64,000 nucleotides of DNA, from assembly GCF_006782915.1 (NCBI RefSeq), contig NZ_VCNP01000054.1, positions 124,001 to 188,000 on the forward strand, written 5' to 3'. Source of the DNA: Streptomyces calvus. GTDB lineage: Bacteria > Actinomycetota > Actinomycetes > Streptomycetales > Streptomycetaceae. The notes under the pieces were generated by a model. The model was not told the origin of the DNA, did not search any database, and saw only the letters and a list, made by a program, of their open reading frames with translations. How positions within the stretch are numbered: the stretch's first letter is position 1; every line of letters begins with the position of its first letter. This document shows positions 25,418 through 33,493 of the stretch, piece after piece. Position numbers and translations under genes: made by a program.

Positions 25418-25627
25418 GGCCGAACACCTGCTTCCTGATCTCACTGCCCGTTCGGGCCCGGTGGGACCCATGCAGGAAGTTCTACAGCGGACGACCGCTG
25501 CTGACCAGGTCTGTTGAGGATCCGGTCATGCCCGGTTGTGCCCGTTCGGCTCACGCGGGGCCCGGCCCGGACCTGCAAAAGAGCGGGTGGAGGCGTGGGA
25601 TCGGGCAGCCCGGATGCCCGAATGGGA

Positions 25628-25660
25628 GGGCGGGCGGGCCCGTTCGGTGCCCGCCCGCCC
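25628..25660 (-). terminator. Terminator after uronate dehydrogenase
   Basis: GGGCGGGCGGGC (25628-25639) and GCCCGCCCGCCC (25649-25660) form a perfect 12-bp stem with a 9-nt loop, 45 bp downstream of the minus-strand udh gene. Confidence 0.85.
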
Positions 25661-25705
25661 TTGTGAGCGTCCTTTTCCCGCCGACCGGAGGCCGGCCGGG
25701 ACCCG

Positions 25706-26515
25706 TCAGTACGGCCAGATCGGAGGGTCGGTGAGGAAGTGCCCGCCCAGGCAGGCATGGGCCGGATTGTCCGGGTCCAGTTCGCCCTGCTCGGCGATCA
25801 GCTTCTCGGCGAACGGCTCGGAGTCGTCCTGCGGTTCGTAGCCGAGGGCCCGCGCGGAGGTGAGGTCCCACCACAGCCGGGTGTTGGCCGAGGAGCCGTG
25901 CACGACGGTGTGGCCGACGTTCTCGGCGGTCAGGGCGGCGTGGAGGAGGCGGGCGCCGTCGGCGGGGCTCATCCACACCGAGAGCATGCGCACGCTGGTC
26001 GGCTCGGGGAAGCAGGAGCCGATGCGCACGGAGACGGTCTCCAGTCCGTGCTTGTCCCAGTAGAACTGGGCGAGGTCCTCGCCGAAGCACTTGGACAGGC
26101 CGTAGAAGGTGTCCGGGCGGCGCGGGGTGTCGACCGGGATGAGCGGGTCGTCGCCCTGCGGGCGCGGGGTGTAGCCGACGGCGTGGTTGGAGGAGGCGAA
26201 GACGATGCGCGTGACGCCTTCCTCGCGGGCGGCCTCGTACAGGTGGTAGGTGCCCTCGATGTTGGCCTTGAGGATCTTCGCGAAGGGGGCTTCCAGGGAG
26301 ATGCCCGCGAGGTGGATGATCGCGTCGACGCCGCGGACCGCCTCGCGCACGGCGTCCCGGTCGGCGAGGTCCGCGACGATCGCGTCCGGCTCGCCGTCGA
26401 TCGGGCGCAGGTCCAGCAGGCGCAGGTCGTAGCCGTAGTCCGGCAGGATCCCGCGCATCAGGGTGCCGAGTCCTCCGGCGGCGCCGGTGAGCAGAACGGT
26501 GCGGGGAGCGGGCAT
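25706..26515 (-). CDS. udh: NAD-dependent uronate dehydrogenase
   Basis: This 269-residue extended short-chain dehydrogenase has the nucleotide motif TGAAGGLG at 10-17, catalytic S109 (FASSNHAVGYTPR) and Y138-x3-K142 (FYGLSKCFGED). The SSNHAVGYTPR and RIGSCFPEPTSVRMLS motifs and the length near 265-270 are those of uronate dehydrogenase, which oxidises galacturonate or glucuronate to the aldarolactone. An AAGGAGA ribosome site fixes the ATG at 26515. It is divergent from a 5-dehydro-4-deoxyglucarate dehydratase gene, so the two define an oxidative uronate pathway, fed by the pectinases farther right. Confidence 0.9.
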   Translation of the reverse strand: MPAPRTVLLTGAAGGLGTLMRGILPDYGYDLRLLDLRPIDGEPDAIVADLADRDAVREAVRGVDAIIHLAGISLEAPFAKILKANIEGTYHLYEAAREEGVTRIVFASSNHAVGYTPRPQGDDPLIPVDTPRRPDTFYGLSKCFGEDLAQFYWDKHGLETVSVRIGSCFPEPTSVRMLSVWMSPADGARLLHAALTAENVGHTVVHGSSANTRLWWDLTSARALGYEPQDDSEPFAEKLIAEQGELDPDNPAHACLGGHFLTDPPIWPY

Positions 26516-26561
26516 CCTCGGGTCTCCTTGCATCGCCGGCCGTGTCGGCCGTACAGAGGGA

Positions 26562-26725
26562 TGTACGTACACATGGGCGCACGGCATTCATATGCGTGGA
26601 CACGCTAAGGAGATCGGGTGCGGCCCGTCAAGTGTGCCGCGACTTCCCGCGGAACGCGAGAATCCGCTGGTGTGCGACGAGCCGGTGCGCTTGACCGCGG
26701 TTGCTTCGGCGTCTTAGCGTGTACA
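26562..26725. promoter_or_regulatory. Divergent udh/kdgD control region with mirrored motifs
   Basis: CTTAGCGTGTAC (26713-26724, plus strand) recurs on the minus strand as CTTAGCGTGTCC (26598-26609), so each divergent gene has the same element in its own direction. TAGCGT inside it fits a -10 hexamer, and the GTGTNC part would then overlap the transcription start like an operator. A perfect 10-bp palindrome TGTACGTACA (26562-26571) lies on the udh side, and a TGTACA lies at 26720-26725. One regulator probably acts on both promoters. Confidence 0.55.
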
Positions 26726-26773
26726 TGTTCAGGAATATGGACGTGAATCATGAATATGGACCCGGGAGAGCTT

Positions 26774-27715
26774 GTGACGCCAGCCCCTCTCACCGCCCGA
26801 CTCAGTGTCCCCAGCGGGCCGTTGTTCTTCCCGGTCACCGCCTACGGCCCCGACGGCGCCGTCGACCTCGACACCTACCGGCTGCACGTGCGGCGCGGGG
26901 TGGAGGCCGGCGCCGCCGCCGTCTTCGCCTGCTGCGGCACCGGTGAGTTCCACGCACTGACGCCCGAGGAGTTCGGCGACTGCGTCCGGGCCGCCGTGGA
27001 GGCCACCGAGGGCCGCGTCCCGGTCGTCGCGGGAGCCGGCTACGGCACGGCCCTCGCCGTGCGCTACGCCCGGCTGGCCGAGCGGGCCGGGGCCGACGGG
27101 CTGCTCGCGATGCCGCCGTACCTGGTCAGGGCCGCACAGGAGGGGCTGCTGCGGCACTACCGCGAGATCGCCGCCGCCACCTCCCTGCCGGTCGTCGTCT
27201 ACCAGCGCGACAACGCCGTCCTCAGCCCGCCGACCGTCGTCGAACTGGCCCGCACCGAAGGGATCATCGGCCTCAAGGACGGCCACGGCGACCTCGACCT
27301 GATGCGCAGGACCGTCGGCGCCGTCCGCACCGAGGCCCCCGGCGACTTCCTCTACTTCAACGGGCTGCCCACCGCCGAACTCACCCAGCCCGCCTACCGC
27401 GGCATCGGCATCACCCTGTACTCGTCCGCGGTGTTCTGCTTCGCGCCCCAGATCGCCCTCGCCTGCCACACCGCCTTCCGCACCGGCGACGACGCCACCG
27501 CGGACCGGCTGATCGACGGCTTCTACCGGCCTTTCGTCGAACTGCGCGCCCAGGGCCCCGGGTACGCCGTCTCCCTCGTCAAGGCCGCCGTGCGGATGGG
27601 CGGACTGGACGTGGGGGAGGTGCGGCCGCCGCTGCACGAACCGGCCGGGGATCATGTCGAACAGCTCGCCCGGCTGATCGAGCGGGGCCACGCGCTCATC
27701 GAGGAGGACAAGTGA
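26774..27715 (+). CDS. kdgD: 5-Dehydro-4-deoxyglucarate dehydratase
   Basis: This 313-residue member of the DapA superfamily carries the Schiff-base lysine K168 (GIIGLKDGHGD), tyrosine Y143 (VVYQRDNA), and the GTGEFHALTPEEF motif in place of the usual TTGE. YQRDN and GTGEF are marks of 5-dehydro-4-deoxyglucarate dehydratase, which decarboxylates and dehydrates the keto-deoxy-aldarate to alpha-ketoglutarate semialdehyde. The GTG at 26774 follows a GGGAGAG site; an ATG at 26750 lacks one. Together with the divergent udh it forms part of oxidative galacturonate breakdown; the last enzyme is at 60434. Its stop overlaps the next gene. Confidence 0.9.
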   Translation: MTPAPLTARLSVPSGPLFFPVTAYGPDGAVDLDTYRLHVRRGVEAGAAAVFACCGTGEFHALTPEEFGDCVRAAVEATEGRVPVVAGAGYGTALAVRYARLAERAGADGLLAMPPYLVRAAQEGLLRHYREIAAATSLPVVVYQRDNAVLSPPTVVELARTEGIIGLKDGHGDLDLMRRTVGAVRTEAPGDFLYFNGLPTAELTQPAYRGIGITLYSSAVFCFAPQIALACHTAFRTGDDATADRLIDGFYRPFVELRAQGPGYAVSLVKAAVRMGGLDVGEVRPPLHEPAGDHVEQLARLIERGHALIEEDK

Positions 27716-28875
27716 AGGCCTCGGCATTCGTCTACCCCTGGGACGTCAACGGGGACCCGGAGGCACCCGTGCGGACCGCCGCGCTCGGCGTCACCCAGGT
27801 GACGCTCGCCTCCGCCTACCACTCCACGCGCGCCCTGACCCCGCGCCACCCGCGCCACCGCATCGTCACCGCCGAACACGCGGCCGTGCTCTACCCGCCC
27901 GGCGACCGCTGGTCCGGCCGCACCCTGAGCCCGTACCCGGCCGGTGACTGGGCGCCCGGCGACGCCTTCGGCGAGGCCGCCGAAGCACTGGCGGACGCCG
28001 GCCTGGAGGTGCACACCTGGGTGGTGCTCGCCCACAACTCCCGCCTGGGCGCCGAGCGTCCGGACACCTCCGTGGTCAACGCCTACGGCGACCGCTACCC
28101 GTGGGCGCCGTGCATCGCGCAGCCCGCCACCCGCGCCTACCTCATCGAGCTGGCCGCCGAGGCCGCGGTACGGCCCGGCGCGCGCGGCACCGAACTGGAG
28201 TCCCTCGGCTGGTACGGGCTGGCCCATCTGCACGCCCACGACAAGACCGCCGGGGTCGGGCTCGGGGGCGCCGGGCAGTACCTGATGTCCCTGTGCTTCT
28301 GCCCCGCCTGCCGCGACGGCTACGCCGCCGAGGGCCTGGACGCCGGTGAACTGGCCGCCGCCGTACGGGACGCGCTGGACCCGGTGTGGCGGGGCGCCGC
28401 CTGTGACGGAGGCTGGGCGGGCGTGGAGAAGCTCCTCGGCGCGGCGAGGGCCGGCGCCACCCGCGCCTGGCGCGACCGCACCGCCCGCACCCTCCAGGAG
28501 GCGGCGGTCGCGGCCGTGCGGCGGGCCGCACCCGAGGGCTTCCAGGTGCTGCTGCACGCGGACCCGGTCTCCTACCACTGCGGCGCCAACGCCGGTGTCG
28601 ACCCCGCGCACATCCTCTCCGTCGCCGACGGCGTGGTCGTGCCCTGCACCGGCGGCGCCGGCCTGCTGACGCCGTTCGCGCGCGAGGGCCGCGACGGTGC
28701 CGTCCTCGCCGCCAACTTCACCGTGGTCTCCGGCATGGGCGGCAGCCCCGGCACCCTCGCGGCGGACGCGGCCGAGGCGCGCCGGCTCGGCGCCACCGAA
28801 CTGCGCCTGTATCACGCCGGGTTGGCGTCCGACGGCGACCTGGAGGCGGTGCGCTCGGCGCTCGCCGGGCGGTGA
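27712..28875 (+). CDS. Unknown protein coupled to kdgD, possibly a TIM-barrel
   Basis: This 387-residue cytoplasmic protein starts at a GTG overlapping the kdgD stop (GTGA), so the two are co-translated. It begins KASAFVYPWDVNGDPE and has HTWVVLAHNSRLG, a metal- or disulfide-like CFCPACRDGY motif around residues 195-204, and a last strand LRLYHAGLASDGDLE. The alternation suggests a TIM-barrel fold like that of glycoside-hydrolase-like proteins, some of which also carry a C-x-C-x2-C motif. I do not know a tested function; the context suggests uronate or oligouronide metabolism. The 3' end overlaps the convergent MFS gene by 64 bp. Confidence 0.8.
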   Translation: MKASAFVYPWDVNGDPEAPVRTAALGVTQVTLASAYHSTRALTPRHPRHRIVTAEHAAVLYPPGDRWSGRTLSPYPAGDWAPGDAFGEAAEALADAGLEVHTWVVLAHNSRLGAERPDTSVVNAYGDRYPWAPCIAQPATRAYLIELAAEAAVRPGARGTELESLGWYGLAHLHAHDKTAGVGLGGAGQYLMSLCFCPACRDGYAAEGLDAGELAAAVRDALDPVWRGAACDGGWAGVEKLLGAARAGATRAWRDRTARTLQEAAVAAVRRAAPEGFQVLLHADPVSYHCGANAGVDPAHILSVADGVVVPCTGGAGLLTPFAREGRDGAVLAANFTVVSGMGGSPGTLAADAAEARRLGATELRLYHAGLASDGDLEAVRSALAGR

Positions 28876-30062
28876 AGCAGGGCCGCGGCGGTCGCGGCCA
28901 GCGCGCATCCCACGACGACCAGCAGCAGCCGGTGGCCGACCGGTTCGACCAGCGCCGCGCCCACCGCGAGGCCGACGACGTTCGGCGTGAACACCAGCGT
29001 GTTCGCGGTCGCGGTGACCCGCCCCAGCAGCGGGCCCGGCGTCTGCTGCTGCACCGCGGTCAGCGCGGCGATCAGCACCGCGGGCAGGCCCGCGCCGATC
29101 GCCGCGCTGCACGCCCACGCCAGCGCGTCGTCCGGCACCGCGCGCAGCGCCACCGCCACGGCGAGCAGCGCGATGCCGCACGCCGCGAAGCGCCGTGCGC
29201 CGAGCCGGCGCAGGGCCGGACCGGAGAGCAGGCCCACGGTCACCGAGCCCGCGCCCTGCACGGCGTACAGCACACCGGCGTACGCGGGGGAGTGGCCCAG
29301 GTCGTCGACCACGGCGTAGACCAGCGCGCCGCTCAGGCCGGCGCACAGCATCGTGGCGCCGCCCGCCACGACCAGCGGGCGCAGCACCGGATGCGACCAC
29401 AGGTGGCGGGCGCCCTCGGCGGACCGCACCCGGTGGCCGTCCGACGGCGGCGCCGGACGGTCCGCCGGGATCCGCAGGAACGCGTACACCGCCGCGGCGA
29501 GCACGAAGGTGAGCGCGTCCAGCAGGGCCACGCCCGCCCCGCCGTACGCCGTGTACAGGCCCGCGCCCGCCAACGGTGCCACCAGTTTCATGCCCTCGTT
29601 CGCGGTCATCCGCAGCCCGTTGAAGTCGCCGAGCAGGGAACGGTCCACGGCAGCGGCGACCAGCGCCGACTCGGCCGCGTCGTGGACGACACCCACCGCG
29701 CCGTACACGAACAGCACCGCGTACAGCAGCCACAGGCCGCGTGGCGAGTCGACGGTGCACAGGGTGAGCAGCAGGCCCGCCAGGAACAGGCTCGCGCCGA
29801 TCAGCAGCGGTGTGCGGCGCGCCCGGTCGGCGAGGCCGCCCAGCAGCGGGCCGGCCAGGGTCGGGGCCCACATGGCCAGCAGGCACAGGGCCGCCAGCCG
29901 GTCCGAGCCGGTGAGGTCCTTGACCCACACACCGGCGGCCAGCCACAGCGCCGAGGTGCCGAAACCCGAGATCACCACCCCGGCGAGGAAGAGTCCGGCG
30001 TTGCGGTCGCGCACCACGCGCACCGCGCTCCAGCCGGCCCTGCCGGCGTTCTTGGTCGTCAT
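28812..30062 (-). CDS. Major facilitator superfamily transporter (MFS_3/enterobactin-exporter type)
   Basis: This 416-residue inner-membrane protein has about 10-12 hydrophobic helices and the MFS motif GGLADRARRTPLL between helices 2 and 3. The pattern (SGFGTSALWLAAGVWVKDLT at the start, ANEGMKLVAPLAGAGLY in the middle) is of the MFS_3 drug/siderophore exporter type. The ATG at 30062 gives the normal start. It is convergent with the kdgD operon and its coding end overlaps the unknown protein gene by 64 bp. The substrate is unknown, and it is probably unrelated to sugar use. Confidence 0.9.
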   Translation of the reverse strand: MTTKNAGRAGWSAVRVVRDRNAGLFLAGVVISGFGTSALWLAAGVWVKDLTGSDRLAALCLLAMWAPTLAGPLLGGLADRARRTPLLIGASLFLAGLLLTLCTVDSPRGLWLLYAVLFVYGAVGVVHDAAESALVAAAVDRSLLGDFNGLRMTANEGMKLVAPLAGAGLYTAYGGAGVALLDALTFVLAAAVYAFLRIPADRPAPPSDGHRVRSAEGARHLWSHPVLRPLVVAGGATMLCAGLSGALVYAVVDDLGHSPAYAGVLYAVQGAGSVTVGLLSGPALRRLGARRFAACGIALLAVAVALRAVPDDALAWACSAAIGAGLPAVLIAALTAVQQQTPGPLLGRVTATANTLVFTPNVVGLAVGAALVEPVGHRLLLVVVGCALAATAAALLHRPASAERTASRSPSDANPA

Positions 30063-30116
30063 GCCCGACCATCGTGGGTCTAAGGCCCGGGGGTGCGGAT
30101 CGGGCAACTGCCCTAG

Positions 30117-30298
30117 GGTCTGTCGTTTGGATCAGGTCGGCTGGGAGACGCAGCGCTTCTCAGCCCACCCGAGCGGGGCGTGGTGCGTGCAGCTGCAAGG
30201 CGGAGGAGGGCGGCGACGCGGAGCGTCGACAACCGACGACAACGCAGCAGATGTGCGTGCCACGCCCCGCGAAACCGACATGATCCAAACGACAGGCC
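30117..30298. mobile_element. MITE with 24-29 bp inverted ends and CTAG duplication
   Basis: The 182-bp element begins GGTCTGTCGTTTGGATCAGG and ends with its inverted copy (GGCCTGTCGTTTGGATCATG read from the right), two differences in the first 24 positions. It is flanked on both sides by CTAG (30113-30116 and 30299-30302), which fits the 4-bp YTAR duplication of IS5-type transposases. A second inverted pair, GCGGGGCGTGG and its complement, lies inside. It has no gene, so it would need a transposase elsewhere. Confidence 0.88.
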
Positions 30299-30302
30299 CT
30301 AG

Positions 30303-30722
30303 GGGTGGCGTTCGGACCAGGCCGACTCCGGGCAACGGCGCGTCCCCGCCGACCCGGCGACCCCGGCAGGATCCGAACGACGCCCCTGGGGTCCGGCGTC
30401 CGGGCGGCCCGGCCGTGAGGTGGGGCGCGCCGTCCGCGCCGGTCCGCGCCGGCCCGCGCCGGTCCGACGACGGGCGCCGCGACTCCGGGATGGTCCCCGT
30501 GACACCGGGACGATCTCCGCGACACCGGGACGATCGCCGCGACAGGCCCTCCGGACGCCGGACCGGACGCGTGTGCCGGGCCCCGCGGGCCCGCGACGGT
30601 TCGGCGACGGGCTCGGGACGGGGACGGGCGGGCGATGAGTTCCGCGGTTCGGACCGGTCTGCCTTCCAGGGCCGGGACACAGCGACGTTCCGCGGACCCG
30701 TACACGCGACGGAAGGCAGGTC
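30303..30722. other. 420-bp intergenic region, GC-rich with short repeats
   Basis: Between the MITE and the TIGR03086 gene I see no gene. There are repeats of GCGCCGGTCCGC near 30440-30470 and a three-copy 20-bp repeat at 30485-30544. The rest is low-complexity GC-rich DNA without a visible start and ribosome site, up to the short AAGGCAGGTC leader of the next gene. Confidence 0.7.
30485..30544. repeat. Three tandem copies of a 20-bp unit
   Basis: Units at 30485, 30505 and 30525 read CCGGGA[T/C]G[G/A]TC[C/T/G]CCG[T/C]GACA. Copies 2 and 3 differ at one position. The unit is not a multiple of three and no gene spans it. Confidence 0.88.
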
Positions 30723-31310
30723 ATGACCGACATCCCTCTCGACCTCGGACCACAGGCACGCATCGTGGCGCGCCTGGCCGAGCACGTCACCGACGACGAG
30801 CTGGCGGGCGGGACGCCCTGCCCGGAGTACGCGGTGCGCGCCGTGCTGGGCCACATCCTCGGGCTGGCCGTGGCCTTCCGCGACGCCGCGCGCAAGGACC
30901 TCGGCGTCACCACCGACACCAGCCCGGACACCGCCGTGCCGGACATCGGCCCCGGCTGGCGCGAGGAGCTGCCCAAGGCGCTCGACGAACTCGCCGACGC
31001 CTGGCGGGATCCGGCCGCCTGGACCGGCATGACCCGGGCCGGGGGCGTGGACCTGCCGGGCGAGGTCGCGGGCGCCGTCGTCGCCGACGAACTGGTGATC
31101 CACGGCTGGGACCTGGCCCGCGCCACCGGCCAGGACTACACGCCCGACCCCGTGGCGCTCCGCGCGGTGCACGACTTCCTCGCCGCGGCGGCCGAGGAGT
31201 CCGACCGGGGCCCCTTCGGCCCGGTCGTCCCCGTCCCGGACGACGCTCCGCTCCTGGACCGCGCGGTCGGCCTGAGCGGCCGAGACCCGGGCTGGACGCG
31301 CTCCGTGTGA
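30723..31310 (+). CDS. TIGR03086-type DinB-like (mycothiol isomerase fold) protein
   Basis: This 195-residue cytoplasmic protein is a four-helix DinB/maleylpyruvate isomerase N-like domain, with the TIGR03086-type signatures ELAGGTPCPEYAVRAVLGHI near residue 27 and DELVIHGWDLARATGQ near residue 122. The conserved histidines of the metal site are H43, in the first motif, and H126. Members are actinobacterial and may use mycothiol, but most are untested. GCAGGTC precedes the ATG. It stands alone, flanked by repeat-rich spacers. Confidence 0.88.
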   Translation: MTDIPLDLGPQARIVARLAEHVTDDELAGGTPCPEYAVRAVLGHILGLAVAFRDAARKDLGVTTDTSPDTAVPDIGPGWREELPKALDELADAWRDPAAWTGMTRAGGVDLPGEVAGAVVADELVIHGWDLARATGQDYTPDPVALRAVHDFLAAAAEESDRGPFGPVVPVPDDAPLLDRAVGLSGRDPGWTRSV

Positions 31311-31445
31311 GCCCCTGAGCGGCGCGCTCCGGCCGCGTGCGGCCGGCACCGGCGGCCTGCTGCACCACCGCGGCCGGTGTGCCGCCGTCGTACGCCCCGC
31401 CGCGCCACCGCCGGCCGGCGGGCCGCCCGTGCCCGGGACGGACGC

Positions 31446-31569
31446 ACCCGTCCCGCACCCGTCGCGCACCCGTCCCGGCACCCGTCGCGCACCCGTCCCG
31501 GCACCCGTCGCGCACCCGTCCCGCGCCCGGCCCGCACCCGTCCCGCGCCCGGCCCGCACCCGTCCCGCG
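31446..31569. repeat. About 5.5 tandem copies of a 22-23 bp unit
   Basis: Units start at 31446, 31468, 31491, 31514, 31536 and 31558. Copies 2 and 3 are ACCCGTCCCGG followed by CACCCGTCGCGC and are identical. Copies 4 and 5 are identical to each other with CGCCCGGCCCGC as second half. Each unit itself is a doubled CCGTCSCGC, so the array is also an 11-bp pattern. It lies in noncoding DNA. Confidence 0.9.
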
Positions 31570-31811
31570 AAGCACACCGGGCGCGCTGCGTACGAGCCCG
31601 CCCGGCCGGTGCGAACCACCGCGACACCCGGGGCGGGACCACCTGGTCGAAGGCCCCGACGGCCCCGCCCGCCCGCGCCCGGCGCGGACGGCGGGGCCGT
31701 CGCCGTGTCCGGGCGGCTGACGTCCTCGCGACCGCTCCTCGCGACCGCTCCTCCCGGAAGGCAACGGCAACTTCTCCTGTCGGAAGCATTGACGAAACCC
31801 CGGGCCGCTCC

Positions 31812-31848
31812 TACGGTCATCGCGTCGTACTTCGTACGTCATATATGA
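31812..31848 (+). promoter_or_regulatory. Promoter and palindromes before the GntR-led operon
   Basis: TACGGT (31812-31817) fits a -10. Downstream lie GTACTTCGTAC (31827-31837), an inverted GTAC pair, and TCATATATGA (31839-31848), a perfect 10-bp palindrome, 45 bp before the gntR ATG. Such AT-rich palindromes stand out in this GC-rich DNA and are candidate sites for autoregulation by the GntR protein. Confidence 0.55.
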
Positions 31849-31892
31849 GACGCGATACGCGAGATCAGATACGCGACATCCGAGAGGCGCGC

Positions 31893-32588
31893 ATGACCTC
31901 TGTGCCCACGCCGATCCCCTCCCGCACGCAGTACGTGCTGGAGGAGATCAAACGCCGCATACTCACCGGCCGGTTCACCCCGGGCCAGGCCCTGGTCGAG
32001 ACCGATCTCGCCGCACAGTTCGGGGTCTCCAAGACCCCGGTGCGCGAGGCGCTCAAGACCCTGGCCGGCACCGGTCTGGTCGTGATGAGCCAGTACAAGG
32101 GCGTCACGGTGCGCATGGTCGACGCGGACATGGCGCGCGAGGTCTACGACGTGCGGCTGCTCCTGGAACCCGAGGCGCTCAAGCGCGCCGTCCGGCGCGG
32201 CGCCTCCCTGGACGCCGCCCGCGAGGCGCTGACCCGGGCCGACGAGGCCACCGACACCGCCGAACGCTCCCTGGCCAACCGCGAGTTCCACCGCGCCCTG
32301 TACGTGCCGTGCGGCAACCCGCTGCTCGCCCGGATGCTCGACGAGGTGCGCGACCAGGCCGCCCTCGTCTCGGCCGTCGCCTGGGCCGCCGACCCCTCCT
32401 GGGAGCGGGAGGCGAGCGAGCACCGCGACATCCTGCGGCTCGCCCTCGACGGCGACTCCGACGGCGCGGCGCGCGCCCTGCACTCGCACATCGCGTCGTT
32501 CGTGCGACGGGCGTTCCCCGAAGCGAGGTTCGACACCCCGCAGGCCCAGGGCGCCCCGGAAGCCCAGAAAGAGGACGGTCAGGCATGA
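31893..32588 (+). CDS. GntR-family regulator (FadR/FCD subfamily)
   Basis: This 231-residue regulator has an N-terminal winged HTH (residues 9-75: YVLEEIKRRILTGRFTPGQA, FGVSKTPVREALKTLAGTGL) and a C-terminal FCD ligand domain with the metal-binding pattern (D in YDVRLLLEPEAL, H in NREFHRALY, H in EASEHRDIL, H in ALHSHI). FCD regulators usually sense organic acids such as aldonates, ketodeoxy acids or uronates. It is the first gene of a run of overlapping catabolic genes, coupled by ATGA to the next, and is likely their repressor. Confidence 0.93.
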   Translation: MTSVPTPIPSRTQYVLEEIKRRILTGRFTPGQALVETDLAAQFGVSKTPVREALKTLAGTGLVVMSQYKGVTVRMVDADMAREVYDVRLLLEPEALKRAVRRGASLDAAREALTRADEATDTAERSLANREFHRALYVPCGNPLLARMLDEVRDQAALVSAVAWAADPSWEREASEHRDILRLALDGDSDGAARALHSHIASFVRRAFPEARFDTPQAQGAPEAQKEDGQA

Positions 32589-33493
32589 CAACGACGTTCG
32601 AGACCCAGCGGGCGGCGCTGGCCGACGTGGTGGCGATCCCGGTGACCCCGTTCGCCGAGGACGGCACGGTCGACCCCGGCACCTACCGGGCCCTGCTGCG
32701 TCGTCTCCTCGACGGTGGCATCACGACCCTCACGCCCAACGGCAACACCGGCGAGTTCTACGCCCTGACGCCCGAAGAGCGCCGCCTGGTCACCGAGTTG
32801 ACCGTCGACGAGGCCGGCGGGCGCTCGGTGATCCTGGTCGGTGTGGGCCACGACGTGCCCACCGCCGTCGCCTCCGCACGGCACGCCCGGGAACTGGGCG
32901 CGCAGATGGTGATGGTGCACCAGCCCGTCCACCCCTACGTCTCGCAGAGCGGCTGGGTCGACTACCACCGCGCGATCGCCGAGGCGGTGCCCGAACTCGG
33001 CGTCGTCCCCTACATCCGCAACGCGCAGCTGACCGGCGCCCGCCTCGCCGAACTCGCCGACGCCTGCCCCAACGTCATCGGCGTCAAGTACGCGGTGCCG
33101 GACGCCACCAGATTCGCCGCCTTCGCCCGCGACGCGGGACTCGAACGCTTCGTGTGGGTCGCCGGTCTCGCCGAGCCGTACGCCCCGTCCTACTTCTCCG
33201 CGGGCGCCACCGGCTTCACCTCCGGACTGGTCAACGTCGCCCCGTCCGTCTCGCTGAACATGATCGAGGCGCTGCGTTCCGGCGACTACCCGACCGCCAT
33301 GAAGGTGTGGGAGCAGATCCGCCGCTTCGAGGAACTGCGCGCCGCCAACGGCTCCGCCAACAACGTCACCGTCGTCAAGGAGGCCCTCGCCTCCCTCGGC
33401 CTGTGCCGCCGCGAGGTCCGCCCGCCGAGCAGGCCCCTGCCGGAGAGCGAGCGCGCCGAGGTCGCCGCCATCGCCGCGGGGTGGTCCATATGA
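32585..33493 (+). CDS. DapA-superfamily sugar-acid dehydratase/aldolase
   Basis: This 302-residue DapA-superfamily enzyme has GNTGEFYALTPEE near 52-64, tyrosine Y143 (VVPYIRN) and Schiff-base lysine K168 (VIGVKYAVPD). It differs from the kdgD at 26774 in lacking the YQRDN motif, so the substrate should differ. The next gene encodes an IlvD/Edd sugar-acid dehydratase, so a 2-keto-3-deoxy-pentonate or related acid is the probable substrate, split as an aldolase or dehydrated to alpha-ketoglutarate semialdehyde. The ATG overlaps the gntR stop and its own stop overlaps the next ATG. Confidence 0.85.
   Translation: MTTTFETQRAALADVVAIPVTPFAEDGTVDPGTYRALLRRLLDGGITTLTPNGNTGEFYALTPEERRLVTELTVDEAGGRSVILVGVGHDVPTAVASARHARELGAQMVMVHQPVHPYVSQSGWVDYHRAIAEAVPELGVVPYIRNAQLTGARLAELADACPNVIGVKYAVPDATRFAAFARDAGLERFVWVAGLAEPYAPSYFSAGATGFTSGLVNVAPSVSLNMIEALRSGDYPTAMKVWEQIRRFEELRAANGSANNVTVVKEALASLGLCRREVRPPSRPLPESERAEVAAIAAGWSI

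Larger units (their letters stand above)
31311..31892. other. 582-bp intergenic region before the pectin operon
   Basis: There is no convincing gene. It holds a tandem repeat of a 22-23 bp unit (31446-31569), GC-rich filler, and the promoter and operator elements for the GntR-led operon near 31812-31848. One frame continuous with gntR is open through the repeat but has no codon-like character. Confidence 0.7.

Noticed and set aside
26774..27715. A second DapA for lysine synthesis
   Set aside because: The GTGEF and YQRDN motifs and the divergent uronate dehydrogenase point to 5-dehydro-4-deoxyglucarate dehydratase.
30485..30544. A CRISPR array
   Set aside because: The repeats are contiguous 20-bp units without spacers, and no cas genes are present. 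The same holds for the arrays at 14304 and 31446.
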